Notes: generated by a model not told the origin, from the letters alone. A DNA stretch of 64,000 nt from Helicobacter sp. NHP19-003 (GCF_019703305.1 NZ_AP024814.1:930001-994000); one strand, 5' to 3'. Counted from the first letter of the stretch, positions 17,037 through 26,574 are shown. Translations and numbers: made by a program.

Positions 17037-18231
17037 TTGTGCCCACACCCGAAAAAACGACGCCTTGTCTTTCAACCAGCAACAAGAGACCACTAATGCG
17101 AGTTTGCCCATCGTACAAGGCATTCGAACCATCAACGATGTGGAGTCTGTGGGCTTTGAGTGGCAAGAGGTAACTAACCCGTCTTTGATTGATGGCTTTG
17201 CGATTTACCGCATGCAAAAGGACCAAACTTATAGACGAGTCGCCACGATCAAAAACCCCCTAGCCACGCACTACTACGACGATGGGCTGACCCCCCAGAC
17301 TGATTACACCTACGAAATCGCCACTATTGGTAAGAATGGCGGGATTTCGCAAATGTCGGCGGCTATCCCCGTACACACTTCCTACATTAACCCCGTTGAA
17401 AAGGTCTTTGCCAGCCAAGCCAGCCCCCAAGAGATCAAAATCTTTTGGAGTCCGCATCCCAACCCCAGCATCGCCCGCTACATTGTGCAAAGAGAGAATG
17501 CTGATGGCAAGTTTTCTAACATCGGGGTGGTGAAAAACCGCCTGTATGTGGAGTATTTCGACAAAAATTTACCCAATGGAGCGAAACAACGCTACCGTGT
17601 GATTGCCGAAAACTTCGATGGGGCGAAGTCCCTACCCAGTGCTGTGGTGGAGGGGCAAACCAAGCCTTTGCCTCTGCCCCTATCTAATCTACAAGCCAGC
17701 ACAGATCTAACCCGTAAGGTGGAGTTGTCGTGGAGTCCAACAAACCAAAGCGGCATTGTGGGCTACAAGGTCTACGCCACAAACAGCATAGACGGGCATT
17801 TTAAAAACATCGGCGAAACCAAAGAAACCCACTTTACAGACAATGTGGATATGGATGGGGCAAGTCGGTTTTATAAGGTCGTGGCAGTGGATCGCAGCGG
17901 TTTGGAGGGGGTCTTGCCCACTGAGGCAGCTAAGGGCATGACTTTGCCCCGTCCAACCACGCCCATCATCACCAAGGGTACGATTGAGGATGGGCAAGCG
18001 ATCATTGAGTGGCAAGGTATAAACGATGGGCGGGTGAAATCCTACGCAGTTTATCGCTTTGATGGCAATTCTAATTCTAGTCCCTTGCGCTTTGGCAATT
18101 TAACCACTACCCAATTTATCGACAAGCACATGGCAAGTGGGCAAAAATACCGCTACCAAGTGGTGAGCATCGACAGCGCAGGGCTAGAGTCGCGCCCGAG
18201 CAAAGAAGTGGAATTGCGCCTAGACCGCTGA
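16981..18231 (+). CDS. Lipoprotein with tandem fibronectin type III domains
   Basis: A 416-residue exported protein. The N-terminus has a signal sequence ending in a lipobox-like LSNC (Cys20), so it is probably a lipoprotein. After a polar linker, about four FN3 modules follow, each with a WxxV/W...YxVyR...Y.D...LP...YRV...G pattern, beginning near residues 50, 140, 235 and 325. Corresponds in position to HP0746 of H. pylori. It overlaps the pseudouridine synthase by 56 bases and trmB by one (TGATG). FN3 domains suggest protein or glycan binding in the periplasm or at the surface; the true role is unknown. Confidence 0.8.
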   Translation: MHFYRNAIFLICSGLILSNCAHTRKNDALSFNQQQETTNASLPIVQGIRTINDVESVGFEWQEVTNPSLIDGFAIYRMQKDQTYRRVATIKNPLATHYYDDGLTPQTDYTYEIATIGKNGGISQMSAAIPVHTSYINPVEKVFASQASPQEIKIFWSPHPNPSIARYIVQRENADGKFSNIGVVKNRLYVEYFDKNLPNGAKQRYRVIAENFDGAKSLPSAVVEGQTKPLPLPLSNLQASTDLTRKVELSWSPTNQSGIVGYKVYATNSIDGHFKNIGETKETHFTDNVDMDGASRFYKVVAVDRSGLEGVLPTEAAKGMTLPRPTTPIITKGTIEDGQAIIEWQGINDGRVKSYAVYRFDGNSNSSPLRFGNLTTTQFIDKHMASGQKYRYQVVSIDSAGLESRPSKEVELRLDR

Positions 18232-19382
18232 TGCCCCATTTTTACACCAAAGACTTAGCCACGCCCCCCATGCCCTTTGAAGAGGAGGGCTTTAAATTTT
18301 GCTACGAGGCACAAAGTTTAAGAGACTCTAAAGTCAGCCTCATTTGCGTACAACACCGTCTTGGCGATTTTTGTTTGCTAAAAATCAAACAACAAGGGGG
18401 GGTTTTATGCAAGGGAGAGAAGTCCACCCGCCCCATCCCCGTGGGGATTTTGCAACACGCTCTGAAGATTTTAAGCCATTATGGCAAGGAAGTTAAGGGC
18501 AATTTAGCCTTGAGCCATTGCCCGAGTGGGGCGCATTTAGTGGATTTTAACAACTTCAATTTTGAGCGTTTTTACCTTGAAATCGGGTTTGGCTCGGGGC
18601 GTTTTTTGCTCCAAAAGGCGCAGGCAAACCCCAAAGAAGTTTACATCGGCTTAGAGGTGCATACCCCCTCCATCGAGCAAGTGTTGCGCCAAATCGAACT
18701 CTTGGGGCTTACAAATCTCTACATCGCCCGTGCCGATGCAAGAACAATTTTAGAGGTCTTGCCCCCAAATTGTGAGAGGTTAGACATACACTTCCCCGTG
18801 CCATGGCCCAAGCACCCAAATCGGCGCATTTTCACCCCCTACACTTTAGAAAACATGCTGGCTGTGTTGCGCCCACAGGGGGAGATTTGGTTAAGGACGG
18901 ACAGCCTAGAGTATTTTAAGGCCAGCCTAGAGTTGGCCATAAGTGCCCCCACTTGCCACGCCACAATCGCCAAAAACGCCCCACAAGAAGGGGTGGTTAG
19001 CAAGTATGAAGCCCGTTGGGTGCGCCAAAAAAAAGACATTTACGACTTGCGCTTAAAACCCACAACCCCCAGCACACGCCCTAAATTGCCCTTGTTGTTG
19101 TCAGCCGGCCAAAACATTAAATACAAAGGGGTAAAGGCCGCTAGTTTATGGCAAGAAAAGCCCAAAATGGGGGAGAATTATTTTTTAAATATCCAAGATG
19201 TGCTAGAATACGGGCATTTATGGTTGCTTTCAGTGAGTTTAGGCGATGTGCGTTCCCCCTTAAATAAGGTCCTTTGTTGGGATCGCAAGGGGGGACTTGG
19301 AGTATGTGGGGGTGCACCTTTCAACACGAGGGCGCAACACCGTGCCCACGAAGCGTTGTGCGCCCTTTTACGGGAGGTTTAG
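18231..19382 (+). CDS. trmB: tRNA (guanine-N7-)-methyltransferase, long epsilonproteobacterial form
   Basis: Methylates G46 of tRNAs using S-adenosylmethionine. The 383-residue product has the SAM-binding motif FYLEIGFGSGRFLLQKAQ (about 114-131), EVHTPSIEQVLRQI, and the TrmB signature DIHFPVPWPKHPNRRIFTPYTL. Residues 1-110 and about 260-383 are extra to the minimal ~230-residue enzyme, as in other Helicobacter TrmB. Its start overlaps the FN3 gene and it ends two bases before the ftsE start. Confidence 0.9.
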   Translation: MPHFYTKDLATPPMPFEEEGFKFCYEAQSLRDSKVSLICVQHRLGDFCLLKIKQQGGVLCKGEKSTRPIPVGILQHALKILSHYGKEVKGNLALSHCPSGAHLVDFNNFNFERFYLEIGFGSGRFLLQKAQANPKEVYIGLEVHTPSIEQVLRQIELLGLTNLYIARADARTILEVLPPNCERLDIHFPVPWPKHPNRRIFTPYTLENMLAVLRPQGEIWLRTDSLEYFKASLELAISAPTCHATIAKNAPQEGVVSKYEARWVRQKKDIYDLRLKPTTPSTRPKLPLLLSAGQNIKYKGVKAASLWQEKPKMGENYFLNIQDVLEYGHLWLLSVSLGDVRSPLNKVLCWDRKGGLGVCGGAPFNTRAQHRAHEALCALLREV

Positions 19383-19383
19383 T

Positions 19384-20055
19384 TTGGGTAGCATCATTTT
19401 TGCGCGGGATTTGTCCTTAGGCTATAAAAAAGACGAGTGGGTGATCAAGGGGGCGCATTTTAAGATCGAGCAGAAAGACTTTGTGTTCATCTCAGGGGCG
19501 AGTGGGAGCGGTAAAAGCACGCTGCTGCGCTCTTTGTATGGGGATTTACCCATTTTGGGAGGGGATTTAGAGGTGTGTAACATCAGTGTCAATCGGGCTT
19601 CTAAGGGTTTCATCAACGAGCTTAGGCGCAACATCGGGGTGGTGTTTCAAGATTATAAACTCATTGAAGAGTGGACGGTGGAGCAGAACATTAAACTCCC
19701 TATGATCATCAATGGCTATAAAAAAGAGGAGTGCAATATCCAAGCCGAGAAGCTTTTGGCGCATGTGGATTTGCTCTATAAATCTAACCGCTACCCTTTG
19801 GAGCTGAGTGGGGGGGAGCAACAAAGAGTTGCCATGGCTAGAGCCATCGCCCACAAGCCTTTTTTAATTTTAGCCGATGAGCCCACAGGCAATTTGGATG
19901 ACTACTCTAGCGACATGATTTGGAGTTTGCTAAAGGGGGCGAACAAACAGTTAGACATCACCATTGTGGTCGTGACACACAGAATCCCTAGTAATTTTAA
20001 TATCCCCTACCGCAAGCTTTATATCAAGGATGGAGAGGTGCATGAATACACTTAA
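19384..20055 (+). CDS. ftsE: Cell division ATP-binding protein FtsE
   Basis: ABC-type ATPase that, with FtsX, controls septal cell-wall hydrolysis. The 223-residue product has Walker [13 protein letters not shown]-loop [14 protein letters not shown], signature [15 protein letters not shown], Walker [14 protein letters not shown] and the switch His in VVTHR. The TTG at 19384 is preferred: it has GGGAGG six bases upstream and begins [14 protein letters not shown] at the conserved N-terminus; an upstream ATG at 19297 would add 29 residues encoded inside trmB. It overlaps ftsX by 14 bases. Confidence 0.92.
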   Translation: MGSIIFARDLSLGYKKDEWVIKGAHFKIEQKDFVFISGASGSGKSTLLRSLYGDLPILGGDLEVCNISVNRASKGFINELRRNIGVVFQDYKLIEEWTVEQNIKLPMIINGYKKEECNIQAEKLLAHVDLLYKSNRYPLELSGGEQQRVAMARAIAHKPFLILADEPTGNLDDYSSDMIWSLLKGANKQLDITIVVVTHRIPSNFNIPYRKLYIKDGEVHEYT

Positions 20056-20851
20056 GGAGCATTTGGCTTTTTTACTGCCCTTAATCGCCCTTCTGTTTAG
20101 CCTAGAGAGCATTTTATTCATACAGCGGGCTGTGCATATCCGAGAAGAAAAATTGTCTAAGAATTACGCCATCACTATTGTGAGCCACCAACGGCTGTCT
20201 TTGCAATTCATCCGCCAAAATATCCCAAGCAGTGCATCTTTAGACCTCATCAGCCCCGATGCGCTCTTAGAGCGGCTCAAGCAGAATTTAAGCCAAGCCA
20301 GCATTGCCAATCTTAAGAAGAATCTCCCCTTTTTTTATTCGCTCAAGTTGTCCTTGTTCCCCACCTTAGAGCAGTTACGCCAAATCAACCAAAGGCTTTT
20401 AAAAATCCCGGGCGTGGAAAAAGTAGAAGTCTTTAGCAAAACCCACGATCAAGAATACCGCCTATTGCTCTTACTCAAAAAGAACACTTTGATTTTCGCG
20501 TCCATTGTGGGTGTACTCTCTGTCTTGCTCTTAGTGAAGCAAATCAGCGTGTGGCATTTGCAATACGCCAAACGCATAGAGATCATGGATCTTTTGGGTG
20601 CACCCATGCGGATTAAAAACGGGTTTTTGTTTAGACTTGCCTTGATTGACTCGGCAATTGCAAGCGCAATGGTGTTTGTGGGGAGTTTGTATTTGTCGTT
20701 GCAGGACCGCTTTCAGACCATTGCCCAAGTGTTGGAGATCAATGGCCACTTGTTTGTGTGGCAAGAGGACACCTTGATCTTTTTGCTAACTTCGGTTGTG
20801 GTATCCTTAGTTTGTGTTTGGATTGTTGTCATCCAAAGGAGAGTGGCATGA
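20042..20851 (+). CDS. ftsX: Cell division membrane protein FtsX
   Basis: Membrane partner of FtsE, 269 residues. Four membrane segments are predicted by eye: about 8-26, 150-170, 195-215 and 240-262, with a periplasmic domain (about 30-145) between the first two, the FtsX layout. The ATG at 20042 has GGAGAGG right upstream. Its stop overlaps the start of the LytM-like gene (ATGA), so FtsE, FtsX and the periplasmic protein are one module. Confidence 0.88.
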   Translation: MNTLKEHLAFLLPLIALLFSLESILFIQRAVHIREEKLSKNYAITIVSHQRLSLQFIRQNIPSSASLDLISPDALLERLKQNLSQASIANLKKNLPFFYSLKLSLFPTLEQLRQINQRLLKIPGVEKVEVFSKTHDQEYRLLLLLKKNTLIFASIVGVLSVLLLVKQISVWHLQYAKRIEIMDLLGAPMRIKNGFLFRLALIDSAIASAMVFVGSLYLSLQDRFQTIAQVLEINGHLFVWQEDTLIFLLTSVVVSLVCVWIVVIQRRVA

Positions 20852-22080
20852 AAACAAAAACGCTCTTAGGGCATTGTTTGATGCTATGGGTTTTAAACGG
20901 CCAGTCGGTTGCAGACATTGACAAAAACATCAGTTTGAATCAAAACAAGCTCAAAGCCACAGCCCTAGAAAAGAACAAGATCAGCAACCACTTAAGCAGC
21001 TTAGGCAACGCCATTAACCAAAAATACCGCCAAAGTCAAGAGATCTCTAGACAAATACAAAACATCCAAAGGGACATTGACAAGAACCAGGCCCAAAACC
21101 AAGCCCAAGAAAAATCCCTAGAAGAAAACCGCCTTTTTTTGGAGAGTTTGCAAAAGAGCCGCAGCAAAATCCAAGACTCAGTAACGGCTATTCTTTTAAA
21201 AGACATTTTATTTGTCATGCTCTTAGACAAGCAAGATTTAGCCACGACCGAAGACATCATGCTCCAAACCACCTTTAAGTACCTCAATCACGATTCACGC
21301 TCACGCCTAGCGAATTTAAACGCCCAAGAAGAGCAAATCAGCACACGAATCGCCCAAATTGTACGCAACATTGACCAAATGAGTGCAACCATCACCGCCC
21401 AAAAGGACCGCAAGCGCAATTTACAAAACATGGTCGCCACGCAACAAAAGTTGATTGAAAACATGCAAGCCGAGTTGGCCATCTACAATAAAAAGCTAGA
21501 GAATTTAGACAAGGAACGCAAGGGGCTAGACCAGCTCTTAGCGTCCTTAAACATTGTCAAGCAAAAGGAGCTAGAGCGCCAAAGACACCCCCAAAGAGAA
21601 GAGCCCCCCACGACTACAGGTGGTTTACAAGCCCCCCTAGAAGTGCGCCAAGTGGCGAGCTCTTATAGGGACATCACAACCATTGCCTACAATGGGCCAA
21701 AGACCATAGCCCCTTTAGCCAGCTATAAAATCGCACAAAAATTCGGCCCCTATTTTGATCCCGTGTATAAGCTCAAAGTCTTTAACGAGTCGGTAACTTT
21801 GATTTCTACCAAGCCTAACGCGGTGGTGCGTAGTGTTTTCGATGGGCGCGTGGTGTATGCTAAGGAAGTGCCGATTTTAAAAAAGGTCATCATCATAGAA
21901 CATAAGGATGGCATGCACACCATTTACTCCCAGCTTGACAAAATCGCTCCCACAATTCGGCATGGCTTGAGGGTACAAAAGGGCTATGTGATCGGGCGTA
22001 TAGATCAACGCTTGAGTTTTGAAGTGACTCTAAAAGACAAACACATCAACCCTTTGGAGATCATTGCCCGCACCCAATAA
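20848..22080 (+). CDS. EnvC-like periplasmic protein: coiled coil plus degenerate LytM (M23) domain
   Basis: A 410-residue exported protein. After an N-terminal signal (MKTKTLLGHCLMLWVLNGQSVA), residues 30-270 form a long coiled coil rich in Q, N, K, E. Residues 300-410 form a LytM/M23 fold (VVRSVFDGRVVYAKE, VIIIEHKDGMHTIYSQLDKI, VQKGYVIGRI). The metal-binding HxxxD and HxH residues of active M23 peptidases are replaced (FNESVTL and TIYSQL), as in EnvC and NlpD, which activate amidases rather than cut peptidoglycan. It overlaps ftsX by four bases, which fits an FtsEX partner. GGAGAG precedes the ATG at 20848. Confidence 0.85.
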   Translation: MKTKTLLGHCLMLWVLNGQSVADIDKNISLNQNKLKATALEKNKISNHLSSLGNAINQKYRQSQEISRQIQNIQRDIDKNQAQNQAQEKSLEENRLFLESLQKSRSKIQDSVTAILLKDILFVMLLDKQDLATTEDIMLQTTFKYLNHDSRSRLANLNAQEEQISTRIAQIVRNIDQMSATITAQKDRKRNLQNMVATQQKLIENMQAELAIYNKKLENLDKERKGLDQLLASLNIVKQKELERQRHPQREEPPTTTGGLQAPLEVRQVASSYRDITTIAYNGPKTIAPLASYKIAQKFGPYFDPVYKLKVFNESVTLISTKPNAVVRSVFDGRVVYAKEVPILKKVIIIEHKDGMHTIYSQLDKIAPTIRHGLRVQKGYVIGRIDQRLSFEVTLKDKHINPLEIIARTQ

Positions 22081-22136
22081 TCCCTAAAATATAAAGAAAA
22101 ACAAGGCTGTGCCGATTTAGGGGTAAAGGATTGCCT

Positions 22137-22517
22137 ATGTCTACAGAGATTGCAAGCGTCACCCCACACATCAGCACAACACAATTAGATGTACCCCACA
22201 CCCACACCCAAAATCCAAAACCCTCGCAGCAGGCATCTTCGGTCAATGAAACCAAGTTCGAACACCCTAAAACCGAAGAAGAAGCCCATTTAAAGGAACA
22301 GGATTTGCAGAAGTTGGCTAAAGAGCTCAACGAAAAGATGAAGCGCATCGAGTCGCAGTTGACCTTCAGCTATAACGATGTCTTACGCAGCCTTGTTGTA
22401 ACAATCAAGGACAGCAATGGGGATCGGATCATCCGCGAGATCCCTTCGCAAGAGGTCGTTAAGTTGACCGAGAAAATGCGCGATATTTTGGGGATCATCT
22501 TTGACAAAAAGGGCTAG
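22137..22517 (+). CDS. flaG: FlaG-family flagellar protein
   Basis: A 126-residue protein with a disordered, Thr/Pro/Gln-rich first half. The FlaG domain spans about 65-126 (LTFSYNDVLRSLVVTIKDSNGDRIIREIPSQEVVKLTEKMRDILGIIFDKKG), with the conserved REIPSQEV motif. FlaG is linked to filament length control. AAAGGA lies six bases before the ATG at 22137. It starts the flaG-fliD-fliS-fliT block, 18 bases ahead of fliD. Confidence 0.92.
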   Translation: MSTEIASVTPHISTTQLDVPHTHTQNPKPSQQASSVNETKFEHPKTEEEAHLKEQDLQKLAKELNEKMKRIESQLTFSYNDVLRSLVVTIKDSNGDRIIREIPSQEVVKLTEKMRDILGIIFDKKG

Positions 22518-22535
22518 AGCGCACCGGAGCAACAC

Positions 22536-24611
22536 ATGGGAATTGGAAAACTTAGTTCTTTAGGGATCGGCAGCAAGGTCTTGAACTACGATGTGATCGA
22601 CAAGCTCAAGAAAGCTGATGAACAGATGATGGTCGCCCCCATTGAGAAAAAAATGGAGGCTAATGTTGAAAAACAAAAAGCCCTCATTGAAATCAAAAGT
22701 CTCATTTCCAATCTCAAAGCCCCTGTGAGTGCGCTCACCGACTATTCCACTTACACGAGCCGCAACAGCAGTGTGAGCGGTGGTGCCCTCAAAGCCACGG
22801 TGAGTCCGGGCATCCCCGTGCAAAACATTAAAATAGAGGTAGAAGACTTAGCGCAAGGCGACATCAACGAGGTGGCCACCCACTTTAGGGATCGAGACGA
22901 TGCCTTCAGCCAAGCCAACACCAAGTTGCACTTCTACACCAATGGCAAGAACTACACCATTGACATTAAAGCCGGGATGAGTTTAGGCGATGTGGCGCAA
23001 GCGATCACGGATGCGACCGATGGCAATGTTTTAGGTATTGTGATGAAAACGGGAGGAGACAAGCCCTACCAGCTCATGCTAAACAGCAAGAACCCCGGGG
23101 CAAATAGCCGCATTTACTTTGGTGCCAGCGTGATCTCGCATTTAAGCAGCGATGCGCCCATCACTTTGGCAGCGGGTAGCACAGACCAAGCCACGGGCAA
23201 AACCACCGAGGACGACTTTTTCATCAAGGTGAAGGATGCACATGGGCAAGAGGTGAAAATCTCCATCACTCTAAACATCAGTGCAAAAACTCCTGTGCAG
23301 AACAAAAACCAAGCCCTGCAAGAGGCGATCAAAAAAGCTTTAGAAGCCAACCCTGAAACAAAATCTCTACTAGAGAGTGGAGATCTCAATGTGGGGCTCA
23401 TCAACGATGGCAAGTCCTTGATCCTCAATGACAAAAGGGGGTTTGGTATAGAGGTGGGCGGGGCCAAGGCTGTTGAGCTGGGCTTTGTCAAAACGACTTC
23501 TAGCACCGATGATTTAGTCAAGGGCACCACAGGCATCCCCTCCGGGCAGATAAAAGGGGTGGTGAACTTCAATGGACACGCCATCGATCTTTCTAAAATC
23601 ACTTTTGTGGCCAGCTCCAGCGATGACAATGGCAAGGCGATCGCCAAAGCCATCAACGCCATCAGCGGCTTGCATGCCTCGCTGGGTGCAGATGGTAAGT
23701 TGGTCTTAAACAGCGACAGCGGGGAGTTGCGCATTTCGGGCGTGGGGGCAGCGGGCAAGGCGGCGGTGTCTAACCTGGGGCTTACAGAGGGCTTGAGCCA
23801 ATCCTACGCCAAAATCCATGATCTTTTTGGGTTTAAAAACCTGCAAAGGGCATCAGACGCCAAGTTTACCTACAATGGCGCGACCATCACCCGCCCCACC
23901 AATGAGGTCAACGATGTGATCAATGGAGTGTCTTTAACCTTACTCGCCAAAACCGATCCGGGCAAACCTGCCATTGTGAGTGTTACCAGGGACAGCAAGG
24001 CGATCGTGGATAACATCAAAGCCTTTGTCAAAGCCTACAACGAGTTGATGCCCAAATTAGACGAAACCACCCGCTACGACCCCGATACCCACATCGCCGG
24101 GGTGTTTAACGGTGTGGGCGACATCCGCACCATCCGCTCCTCGATCAACAACGCCATCGCTTTTAGCATCACGAGCGCAAAAGGGGTGGATAGCTTGATG
24201 AAATACGGCATTAGTCTAGATGAGCATGGCAGAATGAGCCTGGATGAGGCCAGACTCACAAACGCGATTGAAACCGACCCCCAAGCCGCCCAGGACTTCT
24301 TTTATGGCAGCGATGTCAAGAGCATGGGGGGTAAAGAAATCCACCAAGATGGGATTTTTATCCGCTTGGATAAAGTTTTGGCTGGTTTGGTCGATGGTGG
24401 AAATGCGCGTTTGAAGTTATACGAGGATTCGCTCGAGCAAGATGCTAAAGACCTTAGAAAAGACAAGGAAAGTGCGATGGAGATGCTTAAAACCCGTTAC
24501 GACACGATGGCAGAACGCTTCGCTGCCTACGATGAGCGCATTTCAAAAGCGAACAAATCCTTTGATGCGGTGCAGATGATGATCGACCAAGCGGCCGCAA
24601 AAAAGAACTAA
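22536..24611 (+). CDS. fliD: Flagellar filament cap protein FliD
   Basis: Caps the growing filament and promotes flagellin folding. The 691-residue product is close to the 685 residues of H. pylori FliD. The N-terminal coiled segment (GIGSKVLNYDVIDKLKKADEQMMVAPIEKKMEANVEKQKALIEIKSLISNLK) and the C-terminal helix (about 630-691) are typical D0/D1 regions, and NDVINGVSLTLLAKTDPGKPAIVSVTRD belongs to the conserved FliD_C domain. The extended middle gives the variable D2/D3 domains. It lies between flaG and fliS, its export chaperone gene set. Confidence 0.95.
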   Translation: MGIGKLSSLGIGSKVLNYDVIDKLKKADEQMMVAPIEKKMEANVEKQKALIEIKSLISNLKAPVSALTDYSTYTSRNSSVSGGALKATVSPGIPVQNIKIEVEDLAQGDINEVATHFRDRDDAFSQANTKLHFYTNGKNYTIDIKAGMSLGDVAQAITDATDGNVLGIVMKTGGDKPYQLMLNSKNPGANSRIYFGASVISHLSSDAPITLAAGSTDQATGKTTEDDFFIKVKDAHGQEVKISITLNISAKTPVQNKNQALQEAIKKALEANPETKSLLESGDLNVGLINDGKSLILNDKRGFGIEVGGAKAVELGFVKTTSSTDDLVKGTTGIPSGQIKGVVNFNGHAIDLSKITFVASSSDDNGKAIAKAINAISGLHASLGADGKLVLNSDSGELRISGVGAAGKAAVSNLGLTEGLSQSYAKIHDLFGFKNLQRASDAKFTYNGATITRPTNEVNDVINGVSLTLLAKTDPGKPAIVSVTRDSKAIVDNIKAFVKAYNELMPKLDETTRYDPDTHIAGVFNGVGDIRTIRSSINNAIAFSITSAKGVDSLMKYGISLDEHGRMSLDEARLTNAIETDPQAAQDFFYGSDVKSMGGKEIHQDGIFIRLDKVLAGLVDGGNARLKLYEDSLEQDAKDLRKDKESAMEMLKTRYDTMAERFAAYDERISKANKSFDAVQMMIDQAAAKKN

Positions 24612-24623
24612 GAAAGGGAAAGA

Positions 24624-25007
24624 ATGTTTAAAGCCAACGCCTACAATATGTACCAGCAAAACGCCGTGACCGTGGAGTCGCCCGCGAAGCTCATTGAAAT
24701 GCTTTATGAGGGGATTTTAAAATTTGCCGCCCAAGCTAAGCGCCACATGGAGGCTGAGGACATCGAGAGGAAAATCACCTACATCAATAAAGTTACAGAT
24801 ATTTTTACCGAGTTGCTAAACATTTTGGACTATGAACGGGGCGGAGAAGTCGCCGTGTATCTGACCGGGCTTTACACCCACCAAATCAAATTACTCACCC
24901 AAGCCAATGTGGAGAACAACAGCACTAAAATCGATTTGGTCATGCGTGTAGCGCGAGGCTTGCTAGAGGCGTGGAGAGAGATACACCCCAATGAACTGGG
25001 TCGATGA
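24624..25007 (+). CDS. fliS: Flagellin export chaperone FliS
   Basis: Cytosolic chaperone that keeps flagellin unpolymerised before export. The 127-residue product begins FKANAYNMYQQNAVTVESPAKLIEMLYEGILKF, the FliS hallmark, and is all-helical with normal length. GAAAGG precedes the ATG, 12 bases after the fliD stop. It overlaps the fliT-like gene by 17 bases. Confidence 0.95.
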   Translation: MFKANAYNMYQQNAVTVESPAKLIEMLYEGILKFAAQAKRHMEAEDIERKITYINKVTDIFTELLNILDYERGGEVAVYLTGLYTHQIKLLTQANVENNSTKIDLVMRVARGLLEAWREIHPNELGR

Positions 25008-25224
25008 GCTGAAGATTGCGCTCGTGGAGAACAACTTAGAGCGTGCATCCTTTTTGGTCGAAACTTGCCCTTTCTTAAGCGAGCCTTGCACTGATTTGGA
25101 AGTGTTGCAGAGCGCAAAAACCCTCATTGCCACCACCATCGAACAGCTACAAGAGCAACAACGCGCCCTAGGCGCACAAATGCGCCAACTTAAGGCCGCT
25201 CAAAAATTCTTAGAAATTTCTTAG
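24991..25224 (+). CDS. Small FliT-like protein downstream of fliS
   Basis: A 77-residue, all-helical protein (MNWVDELKIALVENNLERASFLVE... ending in a helix rich in Q, K and A). Position after fliS and size fit a FliT-type chaperone for FliD (HP0754-like), but sequence motifs for FliT are weak, so this is inferred mainly from context. It overlaps fliS by 17 bases and is closed by a hairpin terminator that begins in its stop codon. Confidence 0.7.
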   Translation: MNWVDELKIALVENNLERASFLVETCPFLSEPCTDLEVLQSAKTLIATTIEQLQEQQRALGAQMRQLKAAQKFLEIS

Positions 25225-25247
25225 GCGTTAAACGCCGTTAAATTTTT
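25224..25247 (+). terminator. Rho-independent terminator closing the flagellar block
   Basis: GGCG-TTAAA-CGCC hairpin followed by GTTAAATTTTT. It begins at the last base of the fliT-like stop codon and ends the plus-strand run that starts at 16062. Confidence 0.6.
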
Positions 25248-25252
25248 GGCGT

Positions 25253-25258
25253 TACAAT
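25253..25258 (+). promoter_or_regulatory. -10 box of the asparaginase gene
   Basis: TACAAT, 21 bases before the GTG start. The short leader contains CCCC-TAAAAAA-GGGG (25260-25274), so the GGGG ribosome site could be partly held in a small hairpin. Confidence 0.5.
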
Positions 25259-25279
25259 GCCCCTAAAAAAGGGGTTTTC

Positions 25280-26251
25280 GTGGATAAAGTTATGGTTTTA
25301 GCGACAGGGGGGACGATTGCGGGCATAGGCCAGGGGGGGGCGTATGTCAGCGGACAGGTGGGTGTAAACGACTTGCTCAAGGGCGTTGTGCCAAAGGGTG
25401 TAGAGTTAGAGAGTGTGCAGGTGGCTAATGTCGGCTCGCAGGATATGGACTCTGACATTTGGCGCAAGCTCTTAGAATGCATCCATACCCTAAGCGCAAG
25501 GGAGGACATCAAAGGCTTTGTCATCACGCATGGCACAGACACGATGGAAGAGAGCGCTTACTTCTTGCACCTAAACGCACAAACCCACAAGCCCATTGTG
25601 TTGACAGGGGCGATGCGCAACTCCACGAGCCTTAGCCCAGACGGGCCGATGAACCTTCATAATGCCCTAGCCGTGTGTGTCCACCCTAAAAGTGCAGGGC
25701 TTGGGGTTTTGGTGGCGATGGATGAAAACATTTACAGCGCACGCCATGTCAGCAAGACCCACACCAGCCACCTAGGTGCTTTCAAAGCCTCAAATGCGGG
25801 ACCCATCGGGCATGTCTACTACGGCCAAGTGTCTTTCCACGCCAAGCCCACTACAAAGCACACTTTGCAAAGCCAATTGGCCTTAGGGGACTCCACCCAG
25901 CCCTTGCCTAAAGTGGCAGTGGTTTACACCTATGTGGATTGCGGGGATTTTCTCCTTAAAGCGACTTTGCAGGCGGGCGTGCAGGGCGTGGTGGTGGCGG
26001 GCATGGGCAATGGCAATGTGAGCCACACGCTCTTAGAAGCGATGGCCGAGGCGGTCAAACAGGGCGTGGTCGTGGTGCGCTCCAGCCGTGTGGGTGGTGG
26101 GGAGGTGCAACTTGGCGAAATGGACGATGCCCGCTATCACTTTGTGCGTGCTGGGGATTTAAATCCCCAAAAAGCCCGGGTTTTGTTGCAATTAGCTTTA
26201 CTCAAGAGCACCACTCCCCAAGCGATCCAAGAGTTCTTTAACACGCATTAG
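25280..26251 (+). CDS. ansB: L-asparaginase (type II family)
   Basis: Hydrolyses L-asparagine to aspartate and ammonia. The 323-residue product has both catalytic threonine motifs, LATGGTIAG near the start and ITHGTDTMEESAYFL around residue 82, plus LTGAMRNSTSLSPDGPMNL, the standard asparaginase signature. It starts at a GTG at 25280 just after AAGGGG. No signal peptide is visible, unlike the exported H. pylori enzyme, so it may be cytosolic or the start may lie upstream of a promoter-free region (unlikely). Like amiF, it supplies ammonia. Confidence 0.9.
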   Translation: MDKVMVLATGGTIAGIGQGGAYVSGQVGVNDLLKGVVPKGVELESVQVANVGSQDMDSDIWRKLLECIHTLSAREDIKGFVITHGTDTMEESAYFLHLNAQTHKPIVLTGAMRNSTSLSPDGPMNLHNALAVCVHPKSAGLGVLVAMDENIYSARHVSKTHTSHLGAFKASNAGPIGHVYYGQVSFHAKPTTKHTLQSQLALGDSTQPLPKVAVVYTYVDCGDFLLKATLQAGVQGVVVAGMGNGNVSHTLLEAMAEAVKQGVVVVRSSRVGGGEVQLGEMDDARYHFVRAGDLNPQKARVLLQLALLKSTTPQAIQEFFNTH

Positions 26252-26285
26252 AGATAGGGGGCAAAGCCCCTCCATTGAGGCAGTT

Positions 26286-26574
26286 TTATTTTTTTACCAC
26301 TCCTCGATTCACATGCGCTCCACAATCGGCATCTTTGGAACACCAAAACTGACGGCATGGGATGTTCATATTTGCGCACTCGTCCTTATCTTTTTTAGGG
26401 CAGCGTATTTCTTTGTAGTGGGCAATCTAAGAAGTGTAGCTAAAATCGCTCGCCCTAAAGTCCCCACTCCACCTAACATGTTTAGCGATTTCCTCATCAA
26501 TGGTGATGGTCTTGTGGTGTCTTGGTTGGCTTGTGCGCCCCCATTGAACTCTTTTACTAAGTCAAAATGCCCAT
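26286..26574 (-). pseudogene. Decayed small Cys-rich protein gene
   Basis: Minus-strand remnant. AAAGGAG precedes an ATG at 26574 that stops after five codons. Coding-like segments continue in other frames: GHFDLVKEFNGGAQANQD, then KTITIDEEIAKHVRWSGDF, an in-frame stop, then a cysteine-rich end (KEIRCPKKDKDECANMNI and CRQFWCSKDADCGAH) to a stop at 26286. At least two frameshifts and one nonsense codon are needed. Not recognised as any family. It is third in a row of damaged minus-strand genes (26286-27312). Confidence 0.5.
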
